This document shows, one piece after another, positions 1 through 8,009 of a DNA stretch of 64,000 nucleotides. The notes beneath the pieces are model-generated. The model saw only the letters and a program-made list of their open reading frames with translations, did not search any database and had not been told where the DNA came from. Source of the stretch: Alphaproteobacteria bacterium (GTDB lineage: Bacteria; Pseudomonadota; Alphaproteobacteria; CACIAM-22H2); assembly GCA_017308135.1 (NCBI GenBank), contig JAFKFM010000012.1:124001-188000 (forward strand). The letters run 5' to 3'. The position numbers and the translations under genes are program-made. The stretch's first letter is position 1; the number at the start of each line of letters is the position of its first letter.

Positions 1-118
1 CCAGCACCTTGCCGTCTTGGATCGCCATTGCCGCGTTCTCGTGCAGGATCGGCGTGCCGTCTTTCGCGAAGCCTTCGAGAATGCGGCCCGCGACGACGCG
101 TTGGATTTGGCCGCTCAT
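1..118 (-). CDS. Amidohydrolase family protein, N-terminal fragment (cut by window edge)
   Basis: Only the first 39 codons are visible. They read as the opening beta-strands of a metal-dependent amidohydrolase of the cytosine deaminase / chlorohydrolase type: a short strand ending VVAGRILEG, then an acidic-glycine turn with AMAIQDGKVL, the usual first sheet before the metal-binding barrel. The ATG at 118 overlaps the stop of the upstream permease gene as ATGA, so it is the last visible gene of the leftward ABC-transporter operon. Metal ligands lie outside the window, so substrate and activity cannot be judged. It could equally be a dihydroorotase-like or guanine deaminase-like member. Confidence 0.55.
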   Translation of the reverse strand, partial: MSGQIQRVVAGRILEGFAKDGTPILHENAAMAIQDGKVL

Positions 119-909
119 ATCGCGGCCGCGCGGCGCAAGCCCACGAAGCGTTCCAGCGCCAACAGGGCGACGATCGTCAGGACGAGCAGCAAGGTGGAGA
201 CGGCGGCGATCATGGGATTGGGCGACTCTTCGATATATTCGAGCAGTTGGACGGGTAGCGTCTTCGTACGCGCATCAGCGAGAAAGATCGAGATCGGATA
301 ATTGTCGAACGAGGCGAGAAAGGCGAAGATTCCGCCGCTGACATAGGCCGGCGCGAGTGCCGGAATCATCACTTTACGGATCGCGCGCGGAAAGGAACAG
401 CCCAGCGTGCGCGCCGCATCGATCAGCGTGAAATCGAACAACGCCAACGCGGCCAGGATGGAGCGCACGATGAAGGGCAGCGTCATCACGACGTGCCCGG
501 CGACGATGGCCGCCAATGGAACCGTCAAGCCATAGGCCTTGAAGCCTTGCAGCATGGCGATACCGAGCACGATGCCCGGCAGCATCAGCGGCGAGAGGAT
601 CAGCGCCGCCAGCGCGTCGCGGCCGGGAAACGCGGCGCGCGCGATGGCGATCGCGGCGGGCGTGCCCAGCAGGATCGCCAAGAAAGTCGAGACTGCCGCG
701 ATCTGCGCCGAGAGCGTCATGGCGCTCCAGAAGGTGCGGTTGGCCCAGAGCCGTTCCCACCAGCGCGCGGAGAACTCGCCGACCGTCACGTCGAACACCG
801 GCGAGGCGGAGACCGAGACGAGCACGACGACGACGATCGGCGCCAACTGGATCGCCAGTACCAAGCCGGTCGTCGCGAAGACGAGCTTTTCGAGCGGGCG
901 TTTGATCAC
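115..909 (-). CDS. ABC transporter permease, polyamine/spermidine type (PotC-like)
   Basis: Inner-membrane permease of 264 residues, the normal size for PotC-type subunits of polyamine/opine/iron-type importers. About six hydrophobic segments are visible, with the cytoplasmic EAA loop (DAARTLGCSFPRAIRKVMIP) that docks on the ATPase. GTG at 909 is chosen because it overlaps the stop of the preceding permease as GTGA and gives the usual short N-terminus; the frame stays open further upstream, but only by reading through the other permease gene. It pairs with the next permease and the solute-binding protein; no ATPase for this set is in the window, so it may lie beyond the left edge. Substrate unknown. 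Confidence 0.88.
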   Translation of the reverse strand: MIKRPLEKLVFATTGLVLAIQLAPIVVVVLVSVSASPVFDVTVGEFSARWWERLWANRTFWSAMTLSAQIAAVSTFLAILLGTPAAIAIARAAFPGRDALAALILSPLMLPGIVLGIAMLQGFKAYGLTVPLAAIVAGHVVMTLPFIVRSILAALALFDFTLIDAARTLGCSFPRAIRKVMIPALAPAYVSGGIFAFLASFDNYPISIFLADARTKTLPVQLLEYIEESPNPMIAAVSTLLLVLTIVALLALERFVGLRRAAAI

Positions 910-1760
910 GCGCGCACCTGACCCGGCTTGCGGTTGACCACGCGGCCCGCGAGGAACACGGCGGCGAAGGCGACCGCCAGCAGGATCAGCGACACCGTGG
1001 CGCCGCGCACCGGATTGAGGATGACGAGATAGGAATCCGCCGCGACTTTCGACAGGGTTTTGAACCCCGCCCCGGTCAGCAGGCTGGGAATGACATAGGC
1101 CGAGACGGCCATCGAGAAGACGAAGCAGATGCCGGCGATCAAGCCCGGCAGGCTGAGCGGCAGGATGACCTTGCGGAAGCAATAGACGGGCGAGCCGCCC
1201 AGCGTCGCGGCCGCCCCCAGTAGATCGGGATGGATCTGGCGCAATACGCCGAAGATCGGCAACACCATATAAGGCAGCAGGATCGACGCCGTACCGACGA
1301 TCAGGCCGGGTTGGGAAAACAGCAGCGGCAAGGGCTCGCGCGTAATGCCGGTCAGCATCAGCAGATGATTGACCAGGCCGTTGGAGCGCAGCAGCACCAA
1401 CCAGCCGAAGGCTTTGACGATCACGCTGGTCGTCATCGGCAGCACGATGGCGATCAGCAGCAGCATCTGCATTTTCGGACCGCTGCGCGCCATCGTATAG
1501 GCGTAGGCATAGCCACCGATCGCGGCGACGATCGTCACCAGCGCGCCATAACGCAACGTGTTCCACACGACGCCGAGACTATAGGGATCGTTGAGATAGC
1601 GCGTGAAATTGCCGATCCCCACCCCGTCGCCGTCGCTGAACCCGTCGAGCAGCAGACGCCCGAGCGGGAAGACCAGCGCCACGACGAAATAAGCCGCGGC
1701 GGGAATCGCGAGCAGGGCCAGCGGATCGATACGGCGGCGCGCGGCCGCCCGTTTCATCAT
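906..1760 (-). CDS. ABC transporter permease, polyamine/spermidine type (PotB-like)
   Basis: Inner-membrane permease of 284 residues with a basic N-terminus (KRAAARRR), about six membrane segments, and an EAA-type loop around GAAATLGGSPVYCFRKVILP. It forms the heterodimeric channel with the following PotC-like subunit. The ATG at 1760 follows a GGCGGGCGGA stretch; a GTG at 1790 and an earlier ATG inside the upstream gene are possible but have no better ribosome site. It is preceded by the substrate-binding protein gene, whose stop lies at 1793-1795, and is translationally coupled to the next permease by a GTGA overlap. Substrate not predictable; the adjoining oxygenase suggests a small organic amine or acid. 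Confidence 0.88.
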   Translation of the reverse strand: MMKRAAARRRIDPLALLAIPAAAYFVVALVFPLGRLLLDGFSDGDGVGIGNFTRYLNDPYSLGVVWNTLRYGALVTIVAAIGGYAYAYTMARSGPKMQMLLLIAIVLPMTTSVIVKAFGWLVLLRSNGLVNHLLMLTGITREPLPLLFSQPGLIVGTASILLPYMVLPIFGVLRQIHPDLLGAAATLGGSPVYCFRKVILPLSLPGLIAGICFVFSMAVSAYVIPSLLTGAGFKTLSKVAADSYLVILNPVRGATVSLILLAVAFAAVFLAGRVVNRKPGQVRA

Positions 1761-1792
1761 TCCGCCCGCCTTGCCCGCGATTGCCGTCACGC

Positions 1793-2815
1793 TCAGGCCA
1801 CGACTTCGCGGTCGAAGCGCTCGATCCACGCCGCGCGATTCTTCGACACGAATTCCCAATCCGTATTGAACATCTCGCTGGGCGACATGATGCCGGGGCC
1901 GACCGGCGTCGAGGGATTGGCCGGCGAGTCGAAATAACGCTCGGCGAATAGCTTCTGCGCGGGCGCTTCGAGCAACTCGGTGATGAACTCGCGCGCGAGT
2001 TCGGCATTCGGCGCGCCCTTCACTTCGGCGACGCAGGACGGAATGCCGAACGAGCCTTCCTTGGGGGCGGCCAGATCGATCTTCACGCCCTCGCCCTTGC
2101 GCAGCAGCACATAGGACGTGATCTCGCCAGGAATCGCCCAGGCTTCGCCCTGTTCGAGCAGCGCCTGGCCTTGCTGGCCGTTGTTATAAAAGGCCATCAC
2201 ATTGGGCTTCAGCGCGCGCAGCTTCTTGAAGCCGGCATCGACGTCGTATTGCGCTTCCTGGAAGGGCTTGCCGGTTTCCAGATGCGACGCGATCGTCAAC
2301 ACGTTGGCGGTCGAGGTCAGGCTCATATGCGGCACGGCCAGCTTACCGCGATACTTCGCGTCCCACAATTCGGCCCAGGTCGGCACGCCGCCGGGCACGC
2401 GCGTCGAGTTGAACGCCACGGCGACGCGCGGCGTTTTATAGCGCACCCACATCCCGTCCTTGGCGACCGCGACCGGCACCACTTTCGACAGACCCTTCAC
2501 GCCGGAAGGCGTCACCGGCGCGATCAGGCCTTCGCCGCCGGCGCGCAACATGATGTCTTCGTCCATCATGACGACCGACATCGTCGGCTTGTCCTTATTC
2601 GTTTGCAGCTTCTGCAGGTTCACAACCGAGCGCGAGCCTTCGAACAGCACCTTGGCGCCGGTACGCTTTTCGAAAGCGGGGATGATGTCGTCGCGCATCA
2701 GCCCGGCCATGCCGCCGGGGCCGCCGACGACGATCTCCTTGGTCTGCGCGCGCACGATCGCGGGGGCGCCCAACAGCGCCGCCGTGCCGATCAGAAAATG
2801 TCTGCGGGTTGTCAT
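1793..2815 (-). CDS. ABC transporter periplasmic substrate-binding protein (PotD/PotF-like)
   Basis: Periplasmic solute-binding protein of 340 residues. The first 23 residues (TTRRHFLIGTAALLG, then APAIVRAQ) are a twin-arginine-type signal peptide with an AxA-like cleavage site, so it is probably exported folded by Tat. The mature part is an extracellular-solute-binding family 1/PotD-like two-lobe protein, with TWAELWDAKYRGKLAVP as a typical hinge-region motif. It is first of the three transporter genes in the leftward operon and lies downstream of the 2OG oxygenase gene. Candidate ligands are polyamines, opines or related amines, but the family is broad. Confidence 0.88.
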   Translation of the reverse strand: MTTRRHFLIGTAALLGAPAIVRAQTKEIVVGGPGGMAGLMRDDIIPAFEKRTGAKVLFEGSRSVVNLQKLQTNKDKPTMSVVMMDEDIMLRAGGEGLIAPVTPSGVKGLSKVVPVAVAKDGMWVRYKTPRVAVAFNSTRVPGGVPTWAELWDAKYRGKLAVPHMSLTSTANVLTIASHLETGKPFQEAQYDVDAGFKKLRALKPNVMAFYNNGQQGQALLEQGEAWAIPGEITSYVLLRKGEGVKIDLAAPKEGSFGIPSCVAEVKGAPNAELAREFITELLEAPAQKLFAERYFDSPANPSTPVGPGIMSPSEMFNTDWEFVSKNRAAWIERFDREVVA

Positions 2816-2860
2816 TCGTCGAATCCTTTCACGAGGGGGAATGAAGCGGAGGGGCGGAAA

Positions 2861-3856
2861 TCAGGCCGCGTCGACCTTCTTCCATTCGCGCGCGCGCATC
2901 ATGCGCCGGTGCATATGCGTGCCCGCCCAGATCGGCTCGTATTTCGGCGGATTGCCGGGGCCCGTGCAGGTCGGCACGCATTCGACGGTCGCGTCGTAGT
3001 TCGGATGCTGGAAGAACGACAGCGACATGCGGTCGGTCGACGCGTATTCGCGCGGCGGATTGACCACGCGATGCTTGGTCGAAACCCAGCGGTCGTTGGT
3101 CCATTGCGCCAGCAGATCGCCGACATTGACGATCACCGCGTCGCGCGGCGTCACCACGTCGTGCCATTGCTCGTCCTTGCCGAGCACCTGCAAGCCGCCC
3201 ATCGCGCGCTCCTGCAGCAGCAGCGTGATGCTGCCAACGTCGGAATGCGCCCCGGCGCGCAATTGGCCGGGCAAAGGCGCGTCGGGCTGCGAGGGGTAAT
3301 GGTTGGCGGTGCAGGTCGACGACGATTTGTCCGTCTTGTCGTCGAACCAGGTTTCTTCGAGTCCCAGCGCCGTCGCGCAGATATGCATGAAACGGTCGGC
3401 CAGACCGTTCATCTCGCGATAGAAGCGCTCCCACGTCGCGCGATAGGCGGCGGGCGTCTCGGGCCAATGATTCGGCGCGTAGGTGTTGCCGAATTCCGGG
3501 CGGCGGAAATACGGATCGTCGATGTCGATCCGGCTCATCATGTAATTCTCGCGCAGATCGGGCGGCAGCCCCTTGTTGTACGACGAGCCGGAGCGTTGCG
3601 TGGCCGAGCTGTTGAAGCCACGGAAAATGTCGAGCGCGGGCGGCGCGTATTTCGCCTTCTCTTCCTCCGGCAGACGGAAGAATTCATGCGCCGTAGCGAA
3701 AGCGGCGCCGATCGCGTCGGTCGGCACGCCGTGGCCGGTCAGCGTCAGGAATCCGATCTGGCGGAACGTGTCGTCCACCTTCTTGGCGATCGCCGCACGC
3801 GTGGCGGCGTCGCCCGTGGCGAAGCCCGAAATGTCGATCACGGGAACTTGGGTCAT
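2861..3856 (-). CDS. 2-oxoglutarate Fe(II)-dependent oxygenase, isopenicillin N synthase family
   Basis: Cytosolic non-haem iron oxygenase of 331 residues. The N-terminal DIOX_N domain (PVIDISGF, then GFLTLTGHGVP) is followed by a 2OG-FeII_Oxy jelly roll. The facial triad is visible as H204-x-D206 (AHSDVGSIT) and H262 (KHRVVNPP), and the 2OG-binding R-x-S pair as R276/S278 (RMSLSFF), so it should be active. It is the first gene of the leftward operon and directly precedes a polyamine-type importer, so it probably hydroxylates or cleaves the imported compound or a derivative. It resembles the two oxygenases at 8010-10174. ATG at 3856 follows GAGAGGAAAT. The exact reaction is not predictable. 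Confidence 0.88.
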   Translation of the reverse strand: MTQVPVIDISGFATGDAATRAAIAKKVDDTFRQIGFLTLTGHGVPTDAIGAAFATAHEFFRLPEEEKAKYAPPALDIFRGFNSSATQRSGSSYNKGLPPDLRENYMMSRIDIDDPYFRRPEFGNTYAPNHWPETPAAYRATWERFYREMNGLADRFMHICATALGLEETWFDDKTDKSSSTCTANHYPSQPDAPLPGQLRAGAHSDVGSITLLLQERAMGGLQVLGKDEQWHDVVTPRDAVIVNVGDLLAQWTNDRWVSTKHRVVNPPREYASTDRMSLSFFQHPNYDATVECVPTCTGPGNPPKYEPIWAGTHMHRRMMRAREWKKVDAA

Positions 3857-3902
3857 GGCGATTTCCTCTCGTTAAGGCGTCTTCGAACAGGGGCGGATCA
3901 AA

Positions 3903-3932
3903 TTGCATACAGGATTAACTGTTGCATACAGG
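3903..3932. promoter_or_regulatory. Tandem repeat TTGCATACAGG (x2), likely regulator binding site
   Basis: TTGCATACAGG occurs at 3903-3913 and again at 3922-3932, a 19-bp period (close to two helical turns), inside the divergent promoter region. The core TGCATACA resembles half-sites of GntR-family (FCD-type) repressors (TTGTATGC on the other strand). No GntR gene is in the window, so the cognate factor is unknown. The same 8-mer recurs near 29413 in another divergent promoter. Confidence 0.45.
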
Positions 3933-3941
3933 TTGATCCGA

Positions 3942-3960
3942 CTGCCGAAGGTTTCGGCAG
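3942..3960. repeat. Short inverted repeat in divergent promoter region
   Basis: CTGCCGAA at 3942-3949 and TTCGGCAG at 3953-3960 form a perfect 8-bp inverted repeat with a 3-nt centre, ten bases right of the TTGCATACAGG pair. It could be an operator or a 5'-UTR hairpin. No T-tract follows on either strand, so it is not a convincing terminator. Confidence 0.4.
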
Positions 3961-4160
3961 GGTTCTTGGGCGTTTCGCGCGACGGATCGCCGTAGGGCAA
4001 AGCCGCACCCCGGCTTAAATAACGGCATTCAAACGAAATCCGGCGATGGCGCGCGTGCATGCGAATGTACTCCCACCGCGTGAACTGCAAGCGCTATGCC
4101 CGGCATATGGATTGCACACAATCCCTCCAGACCCGTCGCGAAACCTGGAGAATGACCGCC

Positions 4161-5210
4161 ATGCCGATCCGTTCCGTTTCCCGCCGCCGCCTTTTTGCCG
4201 GTCTCGCCGGCGCCGGTGCCGTTCTCGCCGCACCGCGCCTCGTGCGCGCCCAGGCGCGCGAATTGGTCGTGATCGGCTTCGGCGGCGCGCTCGACGATCC
4301 CTATAAGCGCGCGGCCGCCATCGTCCAGGGCCGCCGTCCGGGCACCACCGTGCGCATCGTGCCCGGCCTGTCGGCCGAAGCGATCGCCCAGGTGAAAGCC
4401 GCGCGTGGCGCTTCGCCTTACGACATGACCGGGATGGAGCCGCCCGCCGTGCTCAACGCCGTCGCCGAAGGCGTGCTCGAGAAATACGATCTTTCCAGCG
4501 TGCCGAACGCCGCGAATGTGGAGCCGCGCTTCCTGGTCGAAGCCTATGGCTACGGCGTTCCCGTCACCTATACGGTGATCGGTATCGCCTATAATCGCGA
4601 ACTGCTGAAGGAGCCGCCGAAGACCTGGGCCGATCTGTGGAAGCCCGAGCTCAAGGGCAAGGTCGGCATCGCGCGGCCCGCGTCCAATCTCGGCCTCGGC
4701 ACCTTGTCGATGGCGGCGCGCCTGTTCGGCGCGGGCCCCGACGATCTCGATGCCGGTCTCGCCAAGTGGAAGGAAATCAACCCCGTCGTCGGCCGCACCC
4801 CCGGCCTGCTGACGCAGATGATGGAGCGCGGCGAAATTTCGGCCGCGGTGCTATGGCACACGAATACGGCCATCGCCGCGTCGCGCGGTTTGCCGATCGG
4901 CTTCGTCAAGCCGGAACCGGGCACGATGGTGTTGCCGTCGTCGAGCACGTTGTTCGTGAACTCGGCCGCCAAGGACGTGGCCTTCGACCTGATCAACGAG
5001 ATGCTGTCGCCCGAGCATCAGAAATTCGCGGCCAACGCGCCCTATTTCTTTGGGCCGACGGTGAAGGGCGTTCTGCCGCCGCCGGAAGCCGCCCCCTTCA
5101 TGCCGTCCTCGGCGGAAGAGATCGCGAAGATCCAAGCGGTGGATTGGACGAAGCTCGCACCCGCACGCGGACGCATCACCGAAGCCTTCGACCGCGTCTT
5201 CGCGGGCTGA
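4161..5210 (+). CDS. ABC transporter periplasmic substrate-binding protein (PotD-like)
   Basis: Solute-binding protein of 349 residues for the rightward importer. The N-terminus MPIRSVSRRRLFAGLAGAG carries a twin-arginine motif followed by a hydrophobic run ending VRAQA, a Tat signal. TWADLWKPELKGKVGIARP is the family hinge motif also seen in the leftward paralogue. ATG 4161 is chosen because GGAG at 4147-4150 lies 10 nt upstream; the in-frame ATG at 4152 is too close to that site, and 4059 would bury the signal peptide. First gene of a five- or six-gene rightward operon. Ligand unknown; polyamine-, opine- or thiamine-type compounds are possible for this family. Confidence 0.88.
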   Translation: MPIRSVSRRRLFAGLAGAGAVLAAPRLVRAQARELVVIGFGGALDDPYKRAAAIVQGRRPGTTVRIVPGLSAEAIAQVKAARGASPYDMTGMEPPAVLNAVAEGVLEKYDLSSVPNAANVEPRFLVEAYGYGVPVTYTVIGIAYNRELLKEPPKTWADLWKPELKGKVGIARPASNLGLGTLSMAARLFGAGPDDLDAGLAKWKEINPVVGRTPGLLTQMMERGEISAAVLWHTNTAIAASRGLPIGFVKPEPGTMVLPSSSTLFVNSAAKDVAFDLINEMLSPEHQKFAANAPYFFGPTVKGVLPPPEAAPFMPSSAEEIAKIQAVDWTKLAPARGRITEAFDRVFAG

Positions 5211-5217
5211 TCGGGCG

Positions 5218-6288
5218 ATGGACGGTGCCTATGTCGGTTTGGCGCCTTTCGTCGCCATCGACGGCCTGACCAAGCGTTTCGGCGATCACGTCGCCCTGGC
5301 CGATTGCGCGCTTGCGATCGGCAGGGGCGAGATCGTCACGCTGCTCGGGCCGTCGGGCTGCGGCAAGACCACGCTGCTGCGCTGTATCGCAGGGTTTGCC
5401 GAACCCGATGCGGGCCGCATCGCCATCGACGATATCGACACGCTGGCCCTGCCCGTCAATCGCCGCCCGGTCGGCGTCGTGTTCCAGAACTACGCGCTGT
5501 TCCCGCATCTGACCGTCGCCGCCAATGTCGGCTACGGACTGAAAATGCGCGGGGCGCCGAAGGCCGAAATCGATCGGCGCGTGGCCGATATTCTCGCCCT
5601 CGTCTCGCTCTCCGAACTCAAGGACCGCTACCCGATCGCCTTGTCCGGCGGTCAGCAGCAGCGCGTCGCCGTGGCGCGCGCCTTGGTCGTCGAACCCAAA
5701 TTGCTGCTGCTCGACGAAGCGTTCAACGCCCTCGACGCCAAGCTGCGCGCGGGCATGCAGGCGGAGCTGCGCAAGCTGATCAAGCGCCTGGGCATGACAG
5801 CGATCTTCGTCACCCACGATCAGGACGAAGCCCTGGCGATCTCCGACCGCGTCGCGGTCATGGGCGGGGGCCGCATCGCCCAGGTCGCCAATCCGATCGA
5901 CATCTACGACCGGCCCGCCTCGCCTTACGTCGCGCAATTCGTCGGCACGTCGAACATGCTCGTCGCGCGCGCGTCGGGCGGCGCGGCGACGCTGCCGGGC
6001 GGCATCAAACTCGCCACACCCCTCAGCGGCGACGTGCAGGTCCTGGTGCGGCCGCAGAATTTCGAGATCCTCGATGCGGGCGATTCGCGTGCCGGCTGGC
6101 AAGGCCGCGTTACGTTCGGCCGGCCCGCCGGCGCCATCGTCGAATACGAGATCGACGCCGCCGACGGCACCAGCTTCAAGATCGCCGCTTTGCGCGATTC
6201 GCCAGCGGGCCATCTGCCGGTCGGCGCGAAGGTGGGGCTTGCCGTGCGCGACGCCAGCGCCTGCGTCGTGTTCGAGGCGTCGTCCTGA
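5218..6288 (+). CDS. ABC transporter ATP-binding protein (PotA-like)
   Basis: ATPase of 356 residues that powers the polyamine-type importer from the cytoplasmic face. Visible motifs: Walker A GPSGCGKTT (44-52), Q-loop at Q89, signature LSGGQQQRVA (141-150), Walker B LLLLDE (161-166), the H-loop in FVTHDQDEA, and a C-terminal TOBE domain from about residue 240. The length fits PotA/FbpC-type ATPases. It begins 7 bp after the binding-protein gene and overlaps the next permease as TGATG. It may also serve the leftward importer, which lacks an ATPase gene in the window; that is inference. Confidence 0.92.
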   Translation: MDGAYVGLAPFVAIDGLTKRFGDHVALADCALAIGRGEIVTLLGPSGCGKTTLLRCIAGFAEPDAGRIAIDDIDTLALPVNRRPVGVVFQNYALFPHLTVAANVGYGLKMRGAPKAEIDRRVADILALVSLSELKDRYPIALSGGQQQRVAVARALVVEPKLLLLDEAFNALDAKLRAGMQAELRKLIKRLGMTAIFVTHDQDEALAISDRVAVMGGGRIAQVANPIDIYDRPASPYVAQFVGTSNMLVARASGGAATLPGGIKLATPLSGDVQVLVRPQNFEILDAGDSRAGWQGRVTFGRPAGAIVEYEIDAADGTSFKIAALRDSPAGHLPVGAKVGLAVRDASACVVFEASS

Positions 6289-7181
6289 TGCTCGATATGA
6301 TCGCGCGCTTCGCCAATGGGCGCGGGTTTTGGCCCGCGATCCCGGCGGTCGCCTTCCTGACCGTGCTGATGGTGATACCGCTCGTCCTGCTGCTGTCCTT
6401 CGGCTTTTCGGATATCGTGGTGTCGCGCGGCGTGATCGTGTCGCAGGATTTCACCCTCGACCATCTGACGAAGATCCTCGGCGACCGGCTGTATCTGCTG
6501 ACCTTCCAGCGCTCGATCAATCTATCGCTGTCGGTCACGGCGTTGTGCCTGATCTTCGGCTTTCCGGTCGCGTATCTCTATTTGCGCTCCGGCACGTTCG
6601 CGCGCCGCGCGATTCTGATCGCGGTGATCGCCCCGCTGCTGACCAGCGGCATCGTGCGCACCTATGCCTGGATCGTGATCCTCGGCGGGCAGCGCGGCAT
6701 CGTGAACCGCGCCCTGCTCGATCTCGGCTTGATCGACACGCCCTTGCGCATCCTCAATACGCATTGGGCCGTGCTGATCGGCATGACCCAGGTGCATCTG
6801 CCCTTGATGATCCTGCCGCTGATCGCGGTGATGACGCGCCACGACAAGGCGCTCGACGAAGCCTCGGCCAATCTCGGCGCCTCGCGTTTGCAGACCCTGC
6901 GCCACGTGATCCTGCCGATGAGCGTGCCGGGGATCGGCACCGGCGCCACGCTCGTCTTCACGCTGAGCTACACGACCTTCGTTGTGCCGCAATTGCTGGG
7001 CGGCGGGAACTATCTCAACGCCGCGACGATGGCGTTCGAGCAGATGGTCTATTCGCTCGAATGGAGCAAGGGGGCCGTCACCTCGACGCTGCTGCTCGTC
7101 ACCTGCATCTTCTTCATCGGGCTCTTCACCTGGGCGAGCCAGGCCGCGACGCGTTGGATCCGCCAGGAAGGTGTGGCGTGA
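6288..7181 (+). CDS. ABC transporter permease, polyamine type (PotB-like)
   Basis: Inner-membrane permease of 297 residues with about six membrane spans; the first span is PAIPAVAFLTVLMVIPLVLL, and the EAA loop is near EASANLGASRLQTLRHVILP. The ATG at 6288 overlaps the ATPase stop (TGATG), giving translational coupling, and the frame open upstream of it is a shadow of the ATPase gene. It partners the next permease and belongs to the importer of the rightward module. Substrate not predictable from the permease. Confidence 0.9.
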   Translation: MLDMIARFANGRGFWPAIPAVAFLTVLMVIPLVLLLSFGFSDIVVSRGVIVSQDFTLDHLTKILGDRLYLLTFQRSINLSLSVTALCLIFGFPVAYLYLRSGTFARRAILIAVIAPLLTSGIVRTYAWIVILGGQRGIVNRALLDLGLIDTPLRILNTHWAVLIGMTQVHLPLMILPLIAVMTRHDKALDEASANLGASRLQTLRHVILPMSVPGIGTGATLVFTLSYTTFVVPQLLGGGNYLNAATMAFEQMVYSLEWSKGAVTSTLLLVTCIFFIGLFTWASQAATRWIRQEGVA

Positions 7182-7993
7182 GCGGCGCCCGGAAAATCGC
7201 GTTGACCGACCGCATCGGCGTCGCGGCGATCTACGCCATCGGCTTTCTGTCGCTCGCGTTGCTCGTGGCGCCGTCGCTGATCGTGGTCGCGATTTCGTTC
7301 GATACGCGCAGCTACGTGTCGTTCCCGCCGGTCGGCTTCACCTTCGACTGGTACGCCAAGCTGTTCGCCACGCCCGAGTTGATCCAGGCGATGTGGGTCA
7401 GCCTGAAAGTCGGCCTGATCGTCACCGGCATGTGCCTGGCGCTGGGCGTGCCCACGGCCATCGCCTGCGTGCGCGGCCGTTTCAAGGGCCGGCAGGCGTT
7501 GTCGGTGTTCGTTCTGTTCCCGCATATGGTGCCCGGTATCGTGCTGGGCATCGCCATCCTGTTCGCGGGCGCCACGATCAATGCGCGCCCATCGATCGGC
7601 CTGCAAAGCTTGGCGGTCGCGTGCTTCATCCTGGCGGTGATGATCCGCATCGTCATGGCGCGGCTGATGCGCCTCGACGTGGCGCTGGAGGAGGCGTCCG
7701 CCAATCTCGGCGCCACGCGGTTCCAGACCTTCCGCCATGTCGTGTTGCCGTTGTTGCTGCCCGCGATATGGGCCGGCGCGGCATTCACCTTCATCGAAGG
7801 CTTCGACAATATCTCGGTCGCGATCTTCACCCATGGCCATCGCGACCGGCCCTTGCCGGTCGAGCTGATGTCGCTGGTGCAGAACGACAACACGCCGATG
7901 GTCGCCGCCGTATCGGCCGCACAAATCGCGTTGTCGGTCGTGATTCTGGGCGTCGTCTCGTCGACGCTCGGGCTCGAGAAACTCAACGACTGA
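7178..7993 (+). CDS. ABC transporter permease, polyamine type (PotC-like)
   Basis: Inner-membrane permease of 271 residues. The start is GTG 7178, overlapping the stop of the preceding permease as GTGA. Six hydrophobic segments and the EAA loop (EEASANLGATRFQTFRHVVL) are visible, and the C-terminal TLGLEKLND is typical of PotC. It completes the binding-protein/ATPase/permease set and is followed 16 bp later by the first of two oxygenase genes, so uptake and oxidation are probably co-expressed. Confidence 0.9.
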   Translation: MSGARKIALTDRIGVAAIYAIGFLSLALLVAPSLIVVAISFDTRSYVSFPPVGFTFDWYAKLFATPELIQAMWVSLKVGLIVTGMCLALGVPTAIACVRGRFKGRQALSVFVLFPHMVPGIVLGIAILFAGATINARPSIGLQSLAVACFILAVMIRIVMARLMRLDVALEEASANLGATRFQTFRHVVLPLLLPAIWAGAAFTFIEGFDNISVAIFTHGHRDRPLPVELMSLVQNDNTPMVAAVSAAQIALSVVILGVVSSTLGLEKLND

Positions 7994-8009
7994 CCGGGAA
8001 GGAATTGCC

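Larger units (their letters stand above)
3857..4160. promoter_or_regulatory. Divergent promoter region between two oxygenase/ABC modules
   Basis: A 304-bp gene-free stretch separating the leftward module (starts 3856) from the rightward one (starts 4161); it must hold promoters for both. It is clearly more AT-rich around 3900-3940 and 4010-4060. It holds the direct repeat and the inverted repeat listed separately. No consensus -35/-10 pair stands out for either direction. A short rightward frame starting at 4059 is in frame with the solute-binding protein, but it has no good ribosome site and would spoil the signal peptide. Confidence 0.6.

Noticed and set aside
2171..4018. Open frame of 615 codons on the plus strand opposite the binding protein and oxygenase genes
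   Set aside because: His/Arg-rich composition with no family motif, antisense to two genes with clear motifs; a mirror of GC-rich codon use.
4059..4160. Earlier start for the binding protein at 4059
   Set aside because: No ribosome site, and 34 extra residues would precede the Tat signal.
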